Source: Nitrospinota bacterium | GTDB lineage: Bacteria > JAUXIQ01 | Assembly: GCA_030620925.1 (NCBI GenBank) | Contig: JAUXIQ010000059.1 | Location: 1 to 8,897, forward strand | DNA length: 8,897 bases | Direction: 5' to 3' | Shown: positions 1 through 8,897 of the stretch, piece by piece | Layout of the letters: each line of letters opens with the position of its first letter | Position numbering within the stretch: position 1 is the stretch's first letter | Notes under the pieces: model-generated | The model's input: the letters and a program-made list of their open reading frames with translations, nothing else | Database searches by the model: none | What the model was told of the DNA's origin: nothing | Made by a program: the position numbers and the translations under genes

Positions 1-114
1 AACCTCGAGGTATCGCTGATAACGCCCATCGCCATGGAGGAAGGTCTTCGCTTCGCCATACGAGAAGGCGGCCGCACGGTCGGTGCGGGGGTCATAAGCG
101 AGATAATCGAGTAA
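1..114 (+). CDS. tuf: Elongation factor Tu, C-terminal end (partial)
   Basis: The first 37 codons, read from base 1 to a TAA at 112-114, encode the last part of EF-Tu, the GTPase that carries aminoacyl-tRNA to the ribosomal A site. The stretch [14 protein letters not shown] is the highly conserved C-terminal strand region of domain 3, the beta barrel that contacts the tRNA T stem. It ends in SEIIE, a common bacterial terminus. The GTPase domain and start lie outside the window. A tuf copy next to rpmG and secE is a standard bacterial arrangement. Identification is firm from the signature; tufA versus tufB cannot be told. Confidence 0.97.
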   Translation, partial: NLEVSLITPIAMEEGLRFAIREGGRTVGAGVISEIIE

Positions 115-219
115 CCCCCAGCCGCTGAAGAGAAGCGCCTTCTATTTCAAGAATGAGGTAATGACCGGACGAGCAAATCGTTCTACGAATAGCTCTCCTG
201 CAGTGAAGAGGAAAACCTG

Positions 220-369
220 ATGGGTGACATAATCAGCATGGAATGCACCGAGTGCAGGGAAAGGAATTATTCCACGACCAAGAACAAGAAAATCCATCGC
301 GATCGTCTGGAGTTGAAGAAATACTGCAGGAGGTGCAGGAGACATACTACGCATCGGGAGATCAAATAG
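220..369 (+). CDS. rpmG: 50S ribosomal protein L33 (bL33), zinc-binding form
   Basis: A 49-residue ORF, ATG at 220 and TAG at 367-369, encodes bL33, a small protein of the large subunit near the E site. It has two CxxC pairs, C9/C12 (ECTEC) and C36/C39 (KYCRRC), so it is the zinc-binding C+ form. The central NYSTTKNKK and RLELKKYC blocks match the family, as does the length. A purine-rich GAAGAGG sequence lies about 8 bases upstream of the ATG. It follows tuf by 105 bases and precedes tRNA-Trp by 37, the usual tuf-rpmG-trnW-secE layout. The second pair has Arg after the first Cys (CRRC), where Pro is common. Confidence 0.95.
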   Translation: MGDIISMECTECRERNYSTTKNKKIHRDRLELKKYCRRCRRHTTHREIK

Positions 370-406
370 GCCTTTTCCGCCATGTTATGGACGGTCTAGG
401 GGGAGC

Positions 407-483
407 AGGCCAGTAGCTCTAACGGCTAGAGCACCGGACTCCAAATCCGGGGGATGGGGGTTCGAATCCCTCCTGGCCTGCCA
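407..483 (+). tRNA. trnW: tRNA-Trp, anticodon CCA
   Basis: The 77-base sequence folds into a complete cloverleaf. The acceptor stem AGGCCAG/CTGGCCT is 7 perfect pairs (407-413 with 473-479). The D stem is GCTC/GAGC, and the anticodon stem CCGGA/TCCGG encloses the loop CTCCAAA with anticodon CCA at 441-443. The variable loop is 5 bases. The T stem GGGGG/CCCTC has one G-U pair around TTCGAAT. Discriminator G480 and an encoded CCA (481-483) follow. The anticodon reads UGG, so it charges tryptophan; G73 and the CCA anticodon are the known identity elements for bacterial TrpRS. No separate promoter is evident in the 37 bases upstream, so it is probably processed from the rpmG-secE transcript. Confidence 0.98.
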
Positions 484-517
484 TAGTAAATCGTATAGTA
501 AGTTTAAGGTTGGGTAG

Positions 518-703
518 ATGTTCAAGAAAACAAGACAATTTCTCAGGGAAGTTAAAATAGAGATCAAGAAGGTCTCAACGCTCTCAAGAAAAGAGACCCT
601 TGCCTCCACTCTGGTGGTTATCATAACCGTCGTTGTTATATCGATATTCTTGGGAATAGTTGATATAGGTTTGGGCAAAGCCATAGGCATCCTTTTACAG
701 TAG
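518..703 (+). CDS. secE: Preprotein translocase subunit SecE
   Basis: This 61-residue protein is the short single-span form of SecE, the clamp subunit of the SecYEG channel that exports proteins across the inner membrane. Residues 1-27 are basic and form the amphipathic cytosolic helix (EVKIEIKKVS, then SRKET). A hydrophobic span of about residues 29-50 follows, ending in FLGIVDIGLGK, a typical SecE tail. TAAGG at 505-509 lies 8 bases before the ATG. The gene sits between tRNA-Trp and nusG, its near-universal neighbour, with only 5 bases to nusG. Oddity: the usual KKVxWPSRKE signature reads KKVSTLSRKE, so the conserved Trp-Pro pair is Thr-Leu. Size, topology and context still make the call firm. 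Confidence 0.95.
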   Translation: MFKKTRQFLREVKIEIKKVSTLSRKETLASTLVVIITVVVISIFLGIVDIGLGKAIGILLQ

Positions 704-708
704 GGAAA

Positions 709-1281
709 ATGGAAAGTAACGAAATAGACCAGTTGGCCATGGCCGGCGATAGCAATAAGAAATGGTATGTGATCCACACCTACTCGGGATATGAAGAACA
801 GGTAAGGGTAAGCATCCAAGAGAGGCTCAAGGCTGAGAGCCTGCAGGATGACGTGGGAGAAATACTTATCCCCACCGAACAGGTTGTGGAGGTCAAAGGC
901 GGTAAGAGAAGGGTATCGGCGCGCAAATTTTTCCCCGGATACCTGCTTATAGAGATGGAGATGAGCCGGGAGATATGGTATCTGGTGAAAAACACTCCCA
1001 AGGTTACAGGGTTTTTGGGGAGTGAAGAGGAGCCCTCTCCGCTTAAAGAGGAAGAGGTGGTGGCCCTTATGGAACAGGTTAAAGAACAACCGGACAAACC
1101 TAAACATAAAGTTTCTTTTGAAATGGGGGAGAAGGTTAGAGTATTGGAAGGCCCCTTCAGTAGCTTTTCAGGAGTGATAGGAGAGGTTAACGAAGAACGG
1201 GGAAAGCTCAGGGTGATGGTATCGATCTTTGGTCGGTCCACCCCGGTAGAGCTGGAATTTTTACAGGTAGAGAAAATCTAA
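709..1281 (+). CDS. nusG: Transcription termination/antitermination protein NusG
   Basis: This 190-residue NusG is a transcription elongation factor that binds RNA polymerase through its NGN domain and Rho or ribosomal protein S10 through its KOW domain. The NGN domain runs from about residue 17 to 125: KKWYVIHTYSGYE opens it and RKFFPGYLLIEM (72-83) is its signature. A charged linker (about 122-137) leads to the KOW domain (138-190), with GEKVRVLEGPF, SGVIGEV and the terminal FGRSTPVELEF block. The ATG at 709 lies 5 bases after the secE stop with a weak GGGA just before it, suggesting translational coupling. An in-frame ATG at 739 (MAGDSNKKWYV) would give a more typical 180 residues but lacks a good ribosome site. 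Confidence 0.97.
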   Translation: MESNEIDQLAMAGDSNKKWYVIHTYSGYEEQVRVSIQERLKAESLQDDVGEILIPTEQVVEVKGGKRRVSARKFFPGYLLIEMEMSREIWYLVKNTPKVTGFLGSEEEPSPLKEEEVVALMEQVKEQPDKPKHKVSFEMGEKVRVLEGPFSSFSGVIGEVNEERGKLRVMVSIFGRSTPVELEFLQVEKI

Positions 1282-1401
1282 AAACCACCATCCTGGGAAA
1301 AAGGCACTGAGGATGGAAAGGAGTACTTTATATTTTTTTATCTTGAATGAGTTGTTGAAACATTAATAACCTTGATACGTTTTACAGGATAGAGGGGAAA
1401 G
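1282..1401 (+). promoter_or_regulatory. Leader between nusG and rplK with two possible stem-loops
   Basis: This 120-base gap has a stem of 7 perfect pairs, CCATCCT (1288-1294) with AGGATGG (1310-1316), around a 15-base loop. A T-run (1333-1339) begins 16 bases past the stem, too far for a normal intrinsic terminator. A weaker second stem is GTTGTT (1351-1356) with AATAAC (1365-1370), one G-U pair. An untested promoter-like pair is TTGAAT (1343-1348) and TAATAA (1364-1369), 15 bases apart. In other bacteria L1 represses its own operon by binding the L11 mRNA leader, so such a target would belong here, but I could not recognise the L1 recognition motif. The structure is visible; the function is a guess. 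Confidence 0.35.
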
Positions 1402-1833
1402 ATGGCAGGTAAAGAAATCAGGTCAAAAATAAAATTGCAGATACCGGCGGGGCAGGCAACGCCTTCTCCCCCCGTGGGCCCGGCTTTGGGCCAGCACGGC
1501 GTGAACATAATGGAATTTTGCAAGGCTTTTAATGAGAAGACAAAAGGGCAGGAGGGGTTGGTGATCCCTGTGGTGATTTCTGTTTATGTTGATCAGAGCT
1601 TCAACTTCATCATCAAATCTCCGCCCGCTTCCGTTCTGATCAAGAGGGCGGCGGGATTAGCAAAAGGTTCATCAGACCCCAAGAGAGAGAAGGTGGCCGC
1701 CATTACCCGAAGCCAGGTGGAAGAGATAGCCAGGGAGAAGATGAAAGACCTCAACGCTGTGGACCTTGAGGGAGCGGTTAAAATTATTCAGGGAACGGCT
1801 CGCAGCATGGGCGTTGAGACGGAAGCGAACTAA
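1402..1833 (+). CDS. rplK: 50S ribosomal protein L11 (uL11)
   Basis: This 143-residue protein is full-length uL11, which with L10-L12 forms the GTPase-associated centre of the large subunit and binds 23S helices 43-44. The N-terminal domain (1-70) carries [20 protein letters not shown] (14-33), the proline-rich segment facing the thiostrepton site. The C-terminal rRNA-binding domain (about 75-143) contains [11 protein letters not shown], then [10 protein letters not shown] and the terminal [18 protein letters not shown] directly before the ATG at 1402 is a good ribosome-binding site. It begins the L11-L1 pair, separated from rplA by 32 bases. All family landmarks are intact. Confidence 0.98.
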   Translation: MAGKEIRSKIKLQIPAGQATPSPPVGPALGQHGVNIMEFCKAFNEKTKGQEGLVIPVVISVYVDQSFNFIIKSPPASVLIKRAAGLAKGSSDPKREKVAAITRSQVEEIAREKMKDLNAVDLEGAVKIIQGTARSMGVETEAN

Positions 1834-1865
1834 GATCAGGAGGCGCTGCCGCCGGGAGGGGAAGC

Positions 1866-2567
1866 ATGTCTTTGAGAGGAAAGAAATACGAGGAAGCCAG
1901 TAAAAGACTGGAAGAGGAGTTCTATCCCCTTGAAGAAGCGGTGAGGCTTTCAAAGGATATGGCTTACGCCAAGTTCGACGAGACGTTGGATATGGCCATC
2001 CGTCTGGGGGTCGACCCCAGGCACGCCGATCAGATGGTGCGGGGTAGCGTGGCGCTGCCCAGGGGCACGGGTAAAGAAGTTAAGGTAATGGCCTTCGCAC
2101 AGGGTGAGAAGGTTCAGGAGGCCCGGGAAGCCGGTGCCGATCACGTGGGAACCGAGGAGTATGTGAAGAAAATCCAGGAGGGCTGGCTCGAGTTTGACAG
2201 AGCGGTGGCTACTCCTGACGTCATGAGCATGGTGGGGCGTCTGGGGAAGGTACTCGGCCCCAGGGGGCTCATGCCCAACCCCAAAAGCGGCACAGTTTCT
2301 TTTGAAATTGGGAAGATTATAAAGGAGATAAAGTCGGGCAGTGTAGAGTTCAGGGTGGATCGCACCGGAATTGTCCATGTCCCCATAGGGAGAGTCAGCT
2401 TCGAGACCCCTCATCTGGTGGAGAACGCCTGGACGCTGCTGGAAACCCTGCAGAGGCTTAAACCGGCTACCAGCAAAGGGCAGTACTGGAGGAGCATTAC
2501 GGTGAGCTCCACCATGGGGCCCGGGGTCAGGGTGGATAACCTGAAGGTAGCCGCCACACTGCGGTAG
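1866..2567 (+). CDS. rplA: 50S ribosomal protein L1 (uL1)
   Basis: This 233-residue protein is full-length uL1, which binds 23S helices 76-78, forms the mobile L1 stalk that helps deacylated tRNA leave the E site, and in many bacteria represses translation of the L11-L1 mRNA. The signature LGPRGLMPNPKSGTV is at residues 130-144. The N-terminal KFDETLDMAIRLGVD and the C-terminal STMGPGVRVD are also typical. The start at 1866 has GGGAGGGG a few bases upstream. A second Shine-Dalgarno-like AGGAGG (1838-1843), immediately before and overlapping a small GGCG/CGCC hairpin (1842-1853), lies between the rplK stop and this site and has no start codon of its own. Confidence 0.98.
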   Translation: MSLRGKKYEEASKRLEEEFYPLEEAVRLSKDMAYAKFDETLDMAIRLGVDPRHADQMVRGSVALPRGTGKEVKVMAFAQGEKVQEAREAGADHVGTEEYVKKIQEGWLEFDRAVATPDVMSMVGRLGKVLGPRGLMPNPKSGTVSFEIGKIIKEIKSGSVEFRVDRTGIVHVPIGRVSFETPHLVENAWTLLETLQRLKPATSKGQYWRSITVSSTMGPGVRVDNLKVAATLR

Positions 2568-2607
2568 CTTTTATTTCTCGATAGTGGAATTAAGAGTCGT
2601 TGGATTC

Positions 2608-2613
2608 GGGGAG
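2608..2613 (+). promoter_or_regulatory. Shine-Dalgarno site that sets the rplJ start at TTG 2621
   Basis: GGGGAG at 2608-2613 is followed by a 7-base spacer and TTG at 2621, an optimal arrangement. The longer reading frame opening at TTG 2600 has only a weak AAGAG upstream, and its extra seven residues have no counterpart I recognise in L10. The shorter product beginning MVDQKKIAKTEELKEK matches the usual L10 N-terminus. Confidence 0.65.
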
Positions 2614-2620
2614 TAGTACG

Positions 2621-3142
2621 TTGGTCGATCAAAAGAAAATAGCTAAAACGGAGGAGCTCAAGGAAAAATTCTCCAGCGTGAAGGCGGCCGTGTTCGCCGA
2701 TTTCAGGGGTCTGAACGTGCAGCGGATGACGGACCTGAGGGGTCGGCTCAGGGAGCGTTCCATAGAATACCTGGTGGTCAAAAACAACCTGGCCAGGCGG
2801 GCGGCGCCTGAGACCCCCTTCGAAGCGGTGGGCGAAATGTTTAACGGTCCGGTTTCCATAGCTTTCAGCTACGACGACCAATTGGCCGCGGCGCAGATCA
2901 TGACTTCTTTCGCCAAAGAAGAGCCCGCTCTCAAGATAACCGGCGGCCTCCTGGACGGAAAAGCCATCACCAGTGTAGAAGTGGAGATGTTGGCCAGGCT
3001 GCCTTCCAGAGAGGTGCTTATTTCTAGAGCCCTTGCGGGAATGCAATCTCCTTTGGGGGGTATGGTTAACGTGCTGTGCGGTGTTTTGAGGAACTTCATG
3101 TACACCCTCAAAGCCATAGAGGACAAGAAATCCAAGGATTGA
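2621..3142 (+). CDS. rplJ: 50S ribosomal protein L10 (uL10)
   Basis: With the start at TTG 2621 this is a 173-residue uL10, the base of the ribosomal stalk: its N-terminal domain binds 23S helix 42 beside L11 and its C-terminal helix carries L7/L12 dimers. VFADFRGLNVQRM, the LRGRLRE repeat and VVKNNLARRA are rRNA-binding-domain landmarks. MQSPLGGMVNVL and the helix VLRNFMYTLKAI near the end form the L12-binding part. It follows rplA by 53 bases, which is short for the L10 mRNA leader found in many bacteria (typically over 100 bases). An alternative TTG start at 2600 would give 180 residues. Confidence 0.96.
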   Translation: MVDQKKIAKTEELKEKFSSVKAAVFADFRGLNVQRMTDLRGRLRERSIEYLVVKNNLARRAAPETPFEAVGEMFNGPVSIAFSYDDQLAAAQIMTSFAKEEPALKITGGLLDGKAITSVEVEMLARLPSREVLISRALAGMQSPLGGMVNVLCGVLRNFMYTLKAIEDKKSKD

Positions 3143-3285
3143 TGCGAATCAATGGATGCGGGTGAGTCTAGGATATTGAGGTGTTGTCGCCCGGTATCTG
3201 GATATTAATAAAGTTTATTGTGAGCAACGGGGGTAAAAAGGGTACTGCATGGTGGTATAGGCCCTATCATTTATGGAGGTAGAGG
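3143..3285 (+). promoter_or_regulatory. Long spacer between rplJ and rplL, possible promoter or leader
   Basis: The 143-base spacer is the longest gap in the window. It holds a 7-base direct repeat GGATATT (3171-3177 and 3200-3206), a short AT inverted repeat AATAA-AGT-TTATT just after it, a doubled GGGTA (3231-3235 and 3240-3244), and a small palindrome ATAGG-C-CCTAT around 3257-3267. A promoter-like pair is TTGTCG (3184-3189) and TAATAA (3206-3211) with a 16-base spacer, only a moderate match. L12 is needed in four to six copies per ribosome, so an extra promoter or processing site would make sense, but that is inference. GGAGGT at 3275-3280 is the rplL ribosome site. Confidence 0.3.
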
Positions 3286-3672
3286 ATGGCAGAGATAACC
3301 AAAGAGGATGTGGTCTCCTTCATTGAGAAGATGACCGTGCTTGAGTTATCCGAGTTCGTGAAAGAATTGGAGGAGAAATTCGGTGTGGTGGCTGCGGCGC
3401 CTGTAGCGGTAGCAGCGGGTGCAATGGCTGAGGGCGGCGGTGATGCCGCTGATGAGGAGCAGACGCAATTTGACGTCGTCCTTGCCAGTATAGGCGAGAA
3501 AAAAATCCAGGTGATAAAGGAAGTTAGAGCAATCACGGGACTGGGGCTCAAAGAAGCCAAGACGCTTGTGGAAGAGGCGCCCAAGCCCGTGAAGGAAAGT
3601 GTGAGCAAGGAAGAGGCAGAGGAGCTTAAAGGAAAGCTCGAGGCCGTGGGAGCCACCGCGGAGATAAAGTAA
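3286..3672 (+). CDS. rplL: 50S ribosomal protein L7/L12 (bL12)
   Basis: This 128-residue bL12 is the multicopy stalk protein that recruits translational GTPases. Residues 1-34 are the helical dimerisation domain that binds L10 ([20 protein letters not shown]). Residues about 35-58 are the Ala/Gly-rich flexible hinge ([15 protein letters not shown]). Residues 60-128 are the compact C-terminal domain, including [26 protein letters not shown] and [10 protein letters not shown], the surface that contacts EF-Tu and EF-G. GGAGGT five bases upstream supports ATG 3286. It is preceded by an unusually long 143-base spacer and followed, after 80 bases including a GC hairpin, by rpoB. Confidence 0.98.
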   Translation: MAEITKEDVVSFIEKMTVLELSEFVKELEEKFGVVAAAPVAVAAGAMAEGGGDAADEEQTQFDVVLASIGEKKIQVIKEVRAITGLGLKEAKTLVEEAPKPVKESVSKEEAEELKGKLEAVGATAEIK

Positions 3673-3687
3673 AGTACACCACGAAAC

Positions 3688-3717
3688 CTTCCGCCCCGCC
3701 GGGGCCGGGAGTGTTTC
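3688..3717 (+). terminator. Attenuator-like hairpin between rplL and rpoB
   Basis: A GC-rich stem of ten pairs with one bulged C (3706) is formed by CTTCC-GCCCC (3688-3697) and GGGGC-C-GGGAG (3701-3711), with a GCC loop. The core GCCCC/GGGGC is perfect. It is followed by TGTTTCC, a poor T-tract, so termination would be partial. In E. coli an attenuator in the same rplL-rpoB gap lowers rpoBC transcription relative to the ribosomal protein genes; the position fits that role. The hairpin is visible; its activity is inferred. An RNA-processing stem is the alternative. Confidence 0.5.
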
Positions 3718-3752
3718 CATTCTCCTGAAAGAGGTCAAGTTTAGGAGGAAAG

Positions 3753-7800
<4,048 letters not shown>

Positions 7801-7808
<8 letters not shown>

Positions 7809-7844
7809 GGCGGTATTTGAGCGAAACTCCGCTTTATTTTTTTT
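7801..7844 (+). terminator. Intrinsic-terminator-like hairpin between rpoB and rpoC
   Basis: The arm AATAAGGCGG (7804-7813), which contains the rpoB stop codon, pairs along its whole length with CCGCTTTATT (7829-7838), with one G-U pair. A-T pairing can extend it outward to 7801/7841. The 15-base loop can form a small inner GAG/CTC or TTT/AAA stem. Eight T residues (7837-7844) follow the GC part. This is the shape of a Rho-independent terminator, and the A-rich upstream arm makes it usable in either direction. It is unexpected inside the rpoBC unit; partial read-through or antitermination would be needed for rpoC. No convincing promoter for rpoC follows. Confidence 0.65.
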
Positions 7845-7846
7845 AA

Positions 7847-8897
<1,051 letters not shown>

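Noticed and set aside
131-143. AGAAG-CGC-CTTCT hairpin after tuf as a terminator
   Set aside because: Only five pairs with a three-base loop and just ATTTC after it; too weak to call.
377-394. Small stem CCG-CCAT-GTT-ATGG-A-CGG between rpmG and the tRNA
   Set aside because: Short and bulged, no T-tract; could be a processing aid, but nothing beyond the pairing supports that.
385-1107. Long minus-strand open frame of 240 codons across the tRNA, secE and nusG
   Set aside because: It runs antisense through a perfect tRNA and two conserved genes, has no ribosome-binding site, and its translation resembles no protein I know.
1355-1380. TTGAAA (1355-1360) as a promoter -35 before rplK
   Set aside because: No acceptable -10 hexamer lies 16-18 bases downstream.
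2600-2620. Extended rplJ start at TTG 2600
   Set aside because: Weak upstream ribosome site and seven extra residues with no family match; TTG 2621 has an optimal GGGGAG.
3216-3228. Resemblance of ATTGTGAGCAAC to the lac operator half-site
   Set aside because: A short chance match with no dyad and no LacI-type gene in view.

Overview
The window is a core housekeeping locus of a bacterium: the end of tuf (EF-Tu), then rpmG (L33), tRNA-Trp(CCA), secE, nusG, rplK (L11), rplA (L1), rplJ (L10), rplL (L7/L12), rpoB (RNA polymerase beta) and the first third of rpoC (beta'). Everything real lies on the + strand. No mobile element, phage gene, CRISPR array or gene-free stretch above 300 bases is visible; the longest gap is 143 bases, between rplJ and rplL.

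Organism: the order tuf-rpmG-trnW-secE-nusG-rplKAJL-rpoBC is widespread in bacteria. The beta' N-terminus reads most like Desulfobacterota/Acidobacteriota-type sequences (from memory, not a search), L33 is the zinc-binding four-cysteine form, and beta carries a cysteine-rich insertion of a kind I recall, without being able to verify it, in Acidobacteriota. A lineage in or near those phyla is a reasonable but weak inference. Base composition is balanced to slightly GC-rich.

Layout: 1-483 holds the translation-factor end, L33 and tRNA-Trp. 518-1281 holds SecE (protein export) and NusG (transcription elongation), 5 bases apart. 1282-1401 is a leader with two possible stem-loops ahead of the L11-L1 pair. 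2621-3672 encodes the L10 and L12 stalk proteins, with a short gap before rplJ and a long one before rplL. A GC-rich hairpin (3688-3711) lies just before rpoB, where an attenuator could lower polymerase expression relative to ribosomal proteins. Between rpoB and rpoC, an intrinsic-terminator-like hairpin containing the rpoB stop codon is followed by a second perfect GC hairpin.

The most interesting observations are: (1) a C-x-C-x12-C-x2-C zinc-ribbon insertion in beta (residues 84-111) with the same spacing and much the same sequence as the beta' zinc-binding motif encoded downstream; (2) the strong terminator-like structure separating rpoB from rpoC, which are normally cotranscribed; (3) a SecE lacking the usual Trp-Pro pair; (4) Shine-Dalgarno positions that favour TTG starts for both rplJ and rpoC. 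The rest is an ordinary, well-conserved region.
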